DNA from: Ligustrum vulgare
Taxonomy: Eukaryota; Streptophyta; Magnoliopsida; Lamiales; Oleaceae
NCBI GenBank assembly: GCA_963555705.1
Contig: OY743174.1
Location: 24,213,108-24,277,107, forward strand
DNA length: 64,000 bases
Direction: 5' to 3'
Positions 21,701 through 33,700 of the stretch are shown here, one piece after another. Every line of letters begins with the position of its first letter. The stretch's first letter is position 1. The position numbers were made by a program, and so were the translations under genes. The notes beneath the pieces are model-generated. The model ran no database searches and was not told the origin of the DNA. It saw only the letters and a list, made by a program, of their open reading frames with translations.

Positions 21701-24700
21701 ATGAATAGAGTCTTACTCCATTATAGAGTTCCAGGGAAGGCTACCTCCTCATTAATCCTATCTTTGCTCAAGAGCAAAAAGGTTAGAGGCCTACCATACT
21801 ATCCGTTGCTTTAAAATAATATCTTCTCTATGAATAGCTTACATTGAACCTTTCAGGGACACGTTCATCCTGGTGAATATAGTCCACACTGAACCGCAAG
21901 AGATCATCTTAAAAGATTTCTCAAGCATTATGTCACATGAATCAATGTTTGCAAGTGAAACCTCCACCACGTTAAAGTGACCAATCATGTTTTACCAAAT
22001 GGTCTCTTGAAAAAATCGTGATCGGTTCATAAGTAGAGATATATTATAGCTTGATAGCATATTTTGTATAACTCCATAATTAAAATGTTCAAATTATCAT
22101 AAATACCCTTCCATCGAGAAAATAATATATGGTATCCTATTTTGATGTCTTTATTGCGAAGTACTTGACGTGAGAATCAAAACTATGCAATAAACCATCT
22201 CATCAAAATAAAACCATTTTCATTGGAAGATTTATAATTATATTTGAACAAGGATTTTCTAGCACGAACAAATGTCATAAGTGGAAAGAATTATAACGAG
22301 ACACGTTACAGTTTTCGCAAATTAGTTGGTGATGTCTAAATATATAACTAGTTGTGGAAATACGACATTCAAATAAAATAAATGTATTAAACACGAGTTG
22401 CATAAATGATGAATACTTTCATATATGATGCATGAATAAAAAATTATGCACAAGTAGACCCAAAACTACTATAATATGACGACAACCTAAAACCCCAAAA
22501 TCTTAAACACATTTCTCTATAGGAGAAATAAATGTGATTTATGGCTAGGCTGGGACCCTCCCACTAAATTAAATATATCTAGCATCTCATGCAATATTTA
22601 ATTTATAGTCGTTAAAATTTGGCCATCATTGACATCGTTTGGATATTCTATAGGAAGTCCCCACGATGTCATTGATTTAAGTGTCTAACCCCTACATAAA
22701 TAATATTTCAAGTACCAAATTAATTATGTCACCTATAGGGTAATCATAATTAATTCACACTTAAAAATCATCACCTAATTGGGCCCAATCCAGTAATCAA
22801 AACAGTGCAGCCCTCCTATAGGGAGACTAATTAGATTAGCACGAGGCATACACAATTTTTTTACTATTGGACTAATAGGGGAGGCCGTGGGTTCAAAAAT
22901 TGCACCCTCGCTCACTTAATATTTTGAACTCTTGGGTTTTAATTAATAATTACTCAATCAATTTTAACTCTTAAAATCAATTTAATTATTAATAAATATA
23001 TTTATTTTCTAATCTAACATTTAGAAAAGAAAAGAAAATATAAAATAATGCATGACAGTATAGTACCTAGAGCGGTGTATATGCGATCTACATGACATGT
23101 TATTTAATGACATTCATTCACAATTTAATTATAGCAATAAATAAATGCAATAATAAAATAAACTAGAACATGATTTATGGCCAAAACCTAGACACAAAAT
23201 TAAAAATTAATTAAAGATTACATTGAGCCACAACCCGACCCAATTCTTCAATTTCCATTTGCAAGTGTCCAGCCCATTATTCGAACTCTTCAAATAATAA
23301 TTATCTGGCCCAAAATTAAACTGATCCAATCTGCAATTTTAATTCAATTCATCAGGCCCAAGAAGAAGTCAAGGCCCAAGGTCATCTCCTCCTTGTATTT
23401 GTTGTGAATTAACCAAGAATAATTTTTCAGCCGCCAACCTCCCCTTTTGCTGCCGACGAGAAGAATCATCACCGGAAAAATGCTTGGGATCGCCTCACCA
23501 CAGCAACAGCCTCCTTGTGCCGCCGCCTCCATCTTCGAGCACAGCCAGTCCAATCACCAGTAGAGACGTTGAGACCGCAGCTGCGTTGTGGCATTGCTGC
23601 AGTCGCCTTCTTTGCCATTCGCCGGAAGTAGCAATGGATGAAACCACCACTACGAACACAACCGCAGCCCCATGTACCGCTGCCTCCATCACAGTGGCGT
23701 GAGCCACCGAACAGCAGTAGCGCAGCGCCGCTTCACAGCAGCACCAGGTGCCGCTGCCCCTGCGATCGACCACCGATCGCAGCCGCAACACCTCCAAGAT
23801 TGCAGCGCCAAGTGCCGCCATCAACTGCCTATCGCAATGGCAACACCCACCTGTGCCGTTGACTGCTTCCATGTCGTTCACAGCTCTTTCTCGAAATTGC
23901 AAGTAAGGTCCTCCATTCGTTGAAGAAGATGAAATTTGGTGCAACATACGAAAATTACATCTCAGGTCCTTTCCTTAAAAAACTGCAGATCAAGTCCTCC
24001 GAATTTTGCAAAAAAAAATCCTTCATTGAAACTGCATAATTGATCCCTCAATCTGAAACTGCAGATCTAGTCCTTGGATTTTATAATTACAACAGAAATT
24101 ACACAAACCCTAATTCTATTGTAAAAATCAAAATCAAAGGGGAAAACATGGAGACGTAATCCACCCCCTTTGTTACATAACTCGATAATACAAATACAAG
24201 AATTCACAACAAAAAATCTAAGGCCATAAATCAGTTCATTAAAATAGCATTCAACCAATAACAAATCAAATCACATAAAACCTAACACCGCTCAACTAAC
24301 ACATGCATAACAAAATAATTTATTCCTAAATACACAAAACAGTATCAAAAACCTGACGCTCTGATACCAATTGTTGGGAACCCGGGTTGCTCTAATCACA
24401 AAAATTAATTTCTTGTGATAGATCATCCCGTTACAGGATTTTCTGTTCTATGTATTTAACTTGGAATAAATAATTTTGCACACAAAAACGATTTTGAGAA
24501 GATTACCTTTGTAGCGTGCTTTACAATAATCTTCATCAACTGCTTCTTGATTCCACCAAAGCTTCAAACCCTCAAGCTTTCCTCGGTGTTCTCCAATGGC
24601 AGTTGTACAGGTGTGTGGTCACCTTTCTCAAGTTCTAGGTTAAACTAGGATTAGGGTTTTTTCGTAAAGAGGAAACACACACTGCACACTTTAGTGTGTG

Positions 24701-27700
24701 TCTCGCCACTTTTCCTATTAGGTTAAGAAAAATAGTCTTGGGAGACTATTTGTAACATCTTTACACTCCAAAACCCTACCAGGCCTAGTACCATAACCCA
24801 GGCCCATTTCTGCACAACCCAATACAGGTAATAAGCCTGTATAAACCCATTATAGTGAAGCCACCGAGGGAACCTGATCGGACCCAATTAAACTAAGCTC
24901 CAATAAATTAATTATGACCCGATCAACTCTTGATCAGTCAAAATTAATTTATTAATCATGTTATATTCCACTAAAAGAACGAGACTGCACTCTTAGTAAA
25001 ATTGAAATTACTGAAACAGTTAATCAATAATTATATCCTCTGACTTATCGTTCTTACATGTTACCCCCGTCGATCAACTCGAATATTCGGAGCAAGTTAA
25101 AATGACCAACATGCCCTTCTTTGAATATTCATAAATTCTCAACTCTCATCTTCTATCTGACAGTTCGATGTGATCCCATCACATCATAGAATTCAACAGT
25201 CACTGTCGAATTACTGAGCTCAGATTTAACTGTCCACTAGAAGAACCAGTGAGATTATGATCATACCTAAAAGGTGACGGATTCCATAATACGAATATAT
25301 GTTCCTCGTTAGTTCACTTTAATTCCCAAAGTACCGAGATATTGATCAGCAATTTGATCTCACCCATTGATACCTCAAAGAACTTCAAGTTAGTAATCGA
25401 AGTCCATTATCCGATTAGGATTAAGGTCCCACGTACGATAATCAAGTGAAATTAAATTTGTACGGTCAATGTCACAAATTAATTTCACGTGGTCCCGTCC
25501 AATACGTTCCAAACGTACTCTCAATTTTGTTACCAAAGTCAAAGATAGACTTTAATAAAATCGAGACGATCTTATCAAAATAAATTGTCCATATTTATTT
25601 ACTGATCGTGAACGTTAATTTTAGATCGAATCACAAATTGAATCTTTCCGTGTTTAACAACTTAAACACTCAATTTGTAATATCAAATCGACCCATGGAC
25701 AAACGCAACTTTATATTAATACAATCAATAAATATTTTATTTCGAATGTCGTGAATTATACTCTATGGGCATATATAATTCCAACAAACCTAACTGCTAG
25801 GAGTGAGGCTGTGAGTCTGCAGGAAGCACAGTATCTCCTGTAGACTCATGAAATGCAGATGGAGCACATGTGTGCATTTCCTACTAACTCTCAAGGTTAT
25901 CATTTCTCAAGTAGAGGATGAGGCAAAGGAGGTAAGTTTAACCTTGTGTGCCAAATATGTGATAAAACTGGTCATGCTGCTTTAATGTGTTACAACGGTT
26001 ATATGTGTCTTTTTATGGTGAAAATTTTTGTAATCCTGCTGGTAAGTTTGATAATGGTGGAAAAGGATAGCCACAGTCCCAAGCCGATTTTGCATCCCCT
26101 ACCACTGTGAGGGATGATGCCTGGTATGTGGACAGTGATGCTTCTGAACATGTTACTTCTAATCTTGACAATCATAAAATGCATGTTGATTATGTTGGAA
26201 AAGACAAACTCATCGTTGGTGATGGTAATGTTCTTCCCATAACACATGTTGGTTCTTCCTTTTTAAATCTAAATTGAATAAACCTTTATATCTTAAAAAG
26301 ATATTACATGTATAATTCATTCAGAAAAATCTAGTCAGTCTATCTAAGTTTTTGCGTGATAACAATCTTCTAGCTAAATTTGATGAAAATTCTTGTGTGT
26401 TTAAGGACAAGCTTTCGAGGTAGGCTCTATTGCAAGGCAGACTTAAACTGGTCTTTATCAACTGGATGTGTCAAAACATGTGATCTCCTCAAACTCTTCT
26501 AATAATTGTAACTGTTTCGAACTCTGCCTTGTTATAAGATCATTTGAACTTAGTTTTTTTCTTTTTTGAGTACATATGTGAATAATGTTGATGCAAATTT
26601 GTCGTATAAAAAATTAGTACATCCCAAAAAAAATGTAGTGCAACTGTTTTACATTCATTGAATTATTCTGTTGATGTACATAAGATTGTTGATTTTTGTC
26701 AAGCTTTCGTATATGAAAAACTCTCTCAGAACTCTTTTCCTTCTTCAAATCATTGTGCCAAAATCCTCTAGACATCTGTAGCAAATGCATTTGCTTGACT
26801 ATTGATTTACAATTGTACATTCTTTTAGTAGTTGAGTCGATGATTTTACAAAGAAATAATAAAAGACTCATATGCTATAATATTGTAGATCCATAATCAT
26901 GCCAAGACTAATGTGCATTGATACAACTAGCATTTGAAATATGTTGAGATTCAGGCTTGATTATACCTGTAGATTTATCCTGTCTATCCCTCGCAGACTG
27001 GACAGTCCTTGACGAACAAGTTTGAGTGTAAGAAGAGAATGGCGGTGCTTATGGAGAGGCTTGGTAAGAAGATCAGCTGGCTGATCAATAGAGGGGATGT
27101 AACGAACGAGATGACTACCAATGGCCGCTTTTTCACGAACAAAATGGTAATCAAGTTCAATGTGTTTTGTGCATGCATGAAAGATTGGGTTTGAGGCCAT
27201 GTAGGTTGCACTTAAGTTATCACAATGTAGAAGAACATGAAAATGCACATGAGCTCCAAGTTCATATAGTAAGAAAGCTAGCCAAGTTGTTTCGGCACTG
27301 GCATGAGAAAGAGCCCTGTATTCGGACACGGCGCTGGAACAGGGCCATTGTTGGCTACTTCTTGGAGCACCAAGAGACTAAATTGGTACCGAGGTAACAA
27401 AGGTAGCCAGTTGTGGATCTGCGAGTGTCGGGATAACTTGCCCAATCAACATCCGAGTAAGCTTTCAAATGTGCGGGTTGGCGCTGACTAAAGAACAAGC
27501 CGTGATCAAGAGTACCCTTTTATGTATCGAAGGATGCGCTTTGCAGCAGTCAAGTGAGCAGTGCGAGGCTGACTCATATATTAAGAGATTGAGTTGATTG
27601 AAAAAGCAATATCCGGACGAGTTATTGTCAAGTATTGAAGAGAGCCAACAATTTCCCGGAAAGCAGTTGGATTGGCAAGGATGTCACCGTCGGTGGAAGT

Positions 27701-30700
27701 GAGCAATGTTTTGTCTGACATTAGAGTGCTTACTGGTTTACTTAGGAGCGTGTCATGCTTAACTAGGAGGTCATGGGCGTACTTGAGTTGGCTGATGTGA
27801 AGTCCATCATTTTGTGGAGAAACCTATAACCCAAGAAAATAATGCAAAGAGCCAAGATCTTTAATATCAAAGCTACGACCAAGTGCATCAATGAATCTTT
27901 GGAGAAACCAATTATCAATACCTGTAACCACGATGTCATCAACATATAACAAGAATTAAATTCTATGGATGTTATGCCGAAAAATAAAGAGAGAAGAGTT
28001 AGCCAAACTCTGAAAAACCGCCTCAATACCCGCATTTTTTTGGGACTGGGTGAAGCTTATGCCTCAAGGCATATGTCTTATTAATTAAGAGGCGTGCACC
28101 TGACAAATGCTTAGCCCTCCACTTTTTAAAACCAAAAATTTACATAATGTGCATATCTAACTTAACTAGATTTTTATATTAAAACATAAATTTGTTATTT
28201 ATTTTGTAATAAAAAAAATTAAATTTAAACTAATCATAAAAAAAGGGAAAAAGAAAAATTTATAGATACTCTATTTAATTTGAGTTGTAATTTCTTTTTA
28301 TTGATATTTAGCCCTTGTTTGGTCCCAAATTTTTTTTACAACTTTCTTTCGAAACTCATTTTCAACCACGCATTTTTATAGGACCCGTCACTTCCACACT
28401 TTTCAACCTCTTTTTAACCACACATTCTTCAAAAATCTAAAGTCCCTCCAAAATATCCTACATGCCAAACGGGCTCTGAATAATTTGTTGTCTTAAAGAC
28501 TTCTACATTTTGTATATGTTATTGAATGTTTATTTTTATATATTTCTATATTTTTACTAAAATTTTTGTTCACGGTGAGGCTTATACCTCAAATCACTTC
28601 GAGACTTACGCCTCACCTCATGGAGGAAAAACACCTCAGTACCCATTTCCACTTTTTTAAACTATGGCCGAAACAAAGCTCACGGAGCCTGTTTGAGGTT
28701 GTAAAGAGCCTTATGAAGCTTGCAAACATAATTTGGTCGTGAGGGATCGACAAACCTACATAGTTGAGTTATATAAACATCCTCGTTGAGAAACCCATGA
28801 AGGAACTCATTCTTGACGTCCAATTGACAAAGTGACCATCCCCTAAAGATAGCAAGACAAATGACGGTACGAATTGTGGCCGGCGTGATGACAGGACTGA
28901 ATGTTTCTTCATAATCGATGCCCTATTTTTTATGGAATCCTTTGGCGACAAGGCGAGCTTTATGTCTTTTGATTGTACCATCCGAATTGCGCTTGATGCG
29001 AAATACCCATTTGCAGCCAACTATGTTTTGAGATGGTGAGGGAGGCACAAGAGTCCAGGTTAGATTCCTCAGAAGAGCATTGATTTCTTTTGTCATAGGA
29101 ATGTGCCAAACCACCTGTTTGTTGCTTGGAAGCCTCTCTATAACATGTGGGTTCAAAGTTAGCAATAACCGTAATAAGAGATTGGGGAAGACGATGTTTT
29201 ACTGTGCTATCATGGCAGTGCGTTGTGGAAGGGTGCCATCACTTGAACGAGTTATCATTGGATGTTGAATAGGTGGAGGCTGAATTACGGCCTGAGTTGC
29301 AAGAGTATCGTCAACAGATTTCGTTGGTGACTGGGAAGAGATAATGGCTAAAGCTCAGACTTCAGAAGCTGGGTTGGCCGCGACTTCAATTGTTGCTGCT
29401 GGAGAAATTGACGGAGGAAGAAGCTATTCACGACGATGATATGTAATAAGTGGTCTGCGGCAAGTGAGGAAGGTGGCTCCGTCGGTGTTGAGGAAGATTG
29501 AGATAAATATATTTGTGGATCAGCTGATGGGACATGGGCTATTGACTCAATAAATCTCATGGATTGTGTAATGAGCTAGGGGTTGGTAATTGTGCTAATT
29601 CCCGTGGGCCAGGAGCTTGTACCTGCAAATTTTTATAGGGAACAAAATTTTCGTTAAAAATAACATGCCTAGATATGTAAAGACAGCCAATGGCTGGAAC
29701 TAAGCAACGGTAACCTTTATGTTGAGGATTATATCCTAGAAAGGCACATTCTAGACTACGACTCGATAGTTTATCAGAGACATATTGACCAAGATAGGGA
29801 AAACAAGAGCAACCAAAACCTTGGAGGGAGGAATAGGAAGGATGCTACCGTAAAGACGATGATATGGGGTGTCCCAATTAAGGGCAGATGTAGGGAGGAG
29901 ATTAATGAGATACACAGATGTAAGAACGGCTTCAACCCAAAGTTTGTGAGGAGCACCTGAGGTGAGGAGTAAGTTGAAGGTCATGGTGGCGATGTGACGA
30001 TGTTTTCTTTCGACAAGTCCATTTTTCCGTGGGGTATGTGGACAAGAAAATCGTTACTAAACGAGATTATGTTTGATAAGACGTCGTTAAAAGGAAATTT
30101 GGAGCATCACAGCTTGGTATCAAAGAGCAGTTTACTTTTTAGTAGACTTTGCGTTAAAAATATTTTTGTTTAATTTTTTAAAAGTGTTTCGAACTAAATA
30201 ATAAGTCCATTGTCACTACTTGTCAACGCCACGCTATGCAAGCTCTAAGGTAAAGAAGAATTTTATGAGTTTATGTTCAGATATATTATCATGACGTTAT
30301 AATTTTTGTATATCTGATTAAATTATGTCATGTTTAGAAAAGTTATGTTGAGCACATATTATGTATATTATTTATTTACATGGAGAATGTTAAAATTTCA
30401 ACCAAAGCACCATAAATATTTATGTTAGTCCTCGGAATTTAACTAAAAGTCCCTAGCTACCCACTAAGTTAGACTTTTAATAATTGGTATGGAACAAATT
30501 GCACGAACTAGAAGAACTTGTAGGGAAACTTGTTCAATGATTCCTAGAAGATTTGTGATAGTAAGACAATAAGAGTATAGGTGGAACCCGAGGCACGACA
30601 TGGGCCAACACATTCTGGAGATGTTAGTATTGCGAAAAGAAGCAAGAAGTTTAGGTCACATGGTTTCTGGACGTCGGGCCACCCGCCATTTAATGGATAC

Positions 30701-33700
30701 CCCGCCAGAAGAATGGAAAGAGATGGCAGAAATAATATACCTATACTTGTGAGAGGCTACCACACCAACCTTACCACGAGAAATTGATTACGAGGCCTTC
30801 TGTAATGAGTTGACGTCACAGTGGGAGCAGGCGAGAGCTAATGCACTTGAGTTCCCCGAGGAAGATGGAATACCTTCGGTGATACCTATTCGAGAAGATG
30901 CACCTCCACCATTTTCGGAGGACGAAGAGGCATGAAATTATTTTTTTTAGTAGTAGTCATCGTTAGACAATTCCAGTTTTAACAAAAATAATTTCATATT
31001 TTTGTTTTAGCGTCAAACGCTTCTGTCATGTTATGTTCTTTTCCTTCAAAAGGAATTTTTAATAATAAAAAGATATTATCTTTTCCTTCATTATGAGTTC
31101 TCATTACTTGCTATTTGTGTTGGATGTCTACAAATTTCAATGAATTATAAACCTACTTTTGTTTATCCTAAAGGAAATAGCACCAACATCATAGCGAGAG
31201 CTATCCGAGAACTGCAACAGACAACGGAAGAAATGAGACAAGCTTTCGCAACACAAATCGCAGTCCTGGCTCGTCAAGCACCACCTGCTCAACAGGAGCC
31301 AATAGCAACTCGGGAACCACAAGCACTGCAAGTGCCACGTGCACCTCGAACTAATGCGGTACCACCAATCCCCCAGGGACAGCAGAATGCCCCACCTGTT
31401 TTGATGATTGAACAGTTTCGTAGATATCGACCTCCTACTTTTGATGGTGGGAAGGATCCTTTGGCAGTCGAAGAATGGCTGAGTACTATTGAGAAGATTT
31501 TTCAATACATCTCTTGTCCGGAAAATCAGAAAGTATTGTGTGCAGAGTTTATGCTTGTTGTTGGAGCCGACCACTGGTGGGAGTCCGCTTCACGCACCCG
31601 TACAGAAGAAGAGCTACGTGACTTGACTTGGACCCAGTTTAAGGATGAATTGAAAGAAAAATATTTCCTACAAGCTATGCGAGATCACAAGGAAACAAAA
31701 TTTTTACAGTTAGCGCAGGGGTATATGGATATCACCGACTTGTGAACAAAAATTTAAAGAGTTCTCACGTTATGCCCCACATTTGGTGAGTACTGAATTG
31801 ATGAAGGTAAAACGTTTTGAGAGAGGTCTGCGCCCAGAAATAAGGCAGATAGTTAGCTCACACGAGTTACAGACCTATGAAGCAGTTGTAAAGAAGGCAC
31901 AAACTATTTCGTATTCAAGTATGAGACCTCGAAATCAGGGACAACAAAATAATAATTTAGGGAAGAGAAAATGGCAAAATCAGAAAAAGCGTAAGAATCA
32001 AGGCCAGTTCAAAAAAAAAATCATGGACCCAGTGGGGGTCAGCCGAGCAATCAAACTCCCCTTTGCCCTAAGTGTCAGAACAACAACAAAGGTGAATGCT
32101 TATTTAGGAGGAATGTTTGTTTTCGATGTGGACAAGCAGGTCACTATGTTTCGCAGTGTCGGGCAACACCAACTAAAAACAATGAACAGACTAAGAAAGG
32201 AAAGGCAAGGGTGTTTGCTATGACTCACAATGAGGTTGCACAGAGCTCGGACATAATTGCAAGTATTCTATCAGTCTCTAGCATTCCTATTTACGTTCTC
32301 ATTGATTTTTGTACGACTCATTCGTTCATATCTGATGCATGCCTAGCTAAGATTAATGTTTCGTATCATAAAATTGATAGTATATTTGAGATTAGTTTGC
32401 CATCAGGGGAACTATTGATACGAATAGAATAGCTAAGGCTGTACCGATAGATTCCGATGGATTAACATTAGAAGCAGACTTACATGTCATAGGAATGAAA
32501 GATTTCGATATCATTTTGGGAATGGACCGATTAGTAGAGATACAATTTTATGTTTTAAGAAGGAAGTGATTTTCCGAAGAAATGGTCAAGATGAGTTCAG
32601 ATTTTATAGGTCAAGGATTAAGGCACTCCCTCGCCTCATATCAGCTTTGAAGGCAAAGAGATTGTTGAAGAAGTCTTACCATCAAGGTTATCTTGTTAAC
32701 CTTACTGGAATCCCATCAGACAAAATTAGATAATGTGCCGATGATACGAGAGTATGCTGATGTGTTTTCGGATGATCTACAGGGTATTCCCCATATAGGC
32801 AAGTGGAATTTACAATCGATTTGGAACCTGAAGTGGCGCCAGTATCCAAGGCCCCATATCGGATGGCACCAAAGGAACTGCAAGAGTTGAAAATGCAGTT
32901 GGAGGAACTTCTAGATAAAGGATTCATCAGACCGGGTGTGTCCCCGTGGGGAGCTCCGGTACTTTTTGTAAACGACGGTACAATGAGGATGTGTATTGAC
33001 TATCATGAACTGAACAAATTGACGATCAAGTATGGATTGAGGATTTATTCGATCAATTGAAGGGTACAAATGTATTTTCAAAGATTGACTTGAGGTTAGG
33101 CTACCATCAGTTGAAGATTAAGCCAACTGATGTACCAAAGACTACATTTAGAACTCATTATGGGCACTATAAATTTATGGTAATGCCCTTTGGTTTGACT
33201 AATGCTCCTGCGATATTCATGGATTTAATGAATCGAGTTTTCCACGAGAATCTTGATAGGTTCGTCATTGTATTTATAGTTGATATATTGATATACTCAA
33301 AGGATGTTCATCAACATGAACATTTGAGGATAGTTCTGGAAACCCTACGCAAGAAGTTATATGCCAAATTTAAGAAATGTGAATTTTGGCTTGATTGAGA
33401 TTTTTGGGTCATGTTGTGACAATTAAAGGAATTGAAGTTGATCCGTCTAAGGTAGAGGCAGTGACTAATGGGTCGAGACCTTTGAACGTGGGTGAAGTGA
33501 GAAGCTTTCTAGGCTTAGCATGATACTATCGACGATTCATAGAAGGATTCTCCAAGATAGCTGGTCCTATGACGCAACTTACTTGAAAGGGTGTTAAGTT
33601 TGTATGGTCCAAAAAGTGTGAAAAGAGCTTTCAGGAATTGAAGGATAAATTGGTCTCAGCATCAGTATTGGAAATACCAGATGGTTTAGAAGGTTTTGTT

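Larger units (their letters stand above)
17286..25786 (-). mobile_element. Copia-type LTR element B (8.5 kb), nested in element A, probably non-autonomous
   Basis: Two 1415-bp LTRs (17286-18700 and 24372-25786) both read TGTTGG...CCAACA and differ at roughly 14 sites by eye (about 99% identical). The 5-bp target duplication AACCT is perfect (17281-17285 and 25787-25791). The PBS next to the right LTR and the polypurine tract next to the left LTR are both on the minus strand. The 5.7-kb interior has no intact gag or pol. Minus-strand traces of copia RT remain near 19645-19690 (QMDVK) and 19080-19160 ([11 protein letters not shown]) with several stops. Young LTRs around a decayed interior suggest mobilisation by proteins from another element. 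Confidence 0.92.
26961..30057 (-). pseudogene. Copia element C pol (integrase, RT, RNase H), minus strand, interrupted
   Basis: Reading leftward: integrase end with [12 protein letters not shown] text (near 30020) and PHKLWVEAV (near 29925), RT with [10 protein letters not shown] (near 28945), KALYNL (near 28705), [11 protein letters not shown] (near 27935) and [13 protein letters not shown] (near 27845), then RNase H with [13 protein letters not shown] (27329) and ADLLTKPL. Stops and frameshifts are frequent. An AGGCG-rich element (28036-28665) replaces or splits the RT between the KQAP and SLFIF motifs. The left part (gag, protease, integrase core) is cut off at 30057 by the gypsy element. 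Confidence 0.88.

Noticed and set aside
23344..23947. Overlapping ORFs on both strands in the GC-rich island
   Set aside because: Open on both strands because of composition (few stops in GC-rich DNA); no domain seen.
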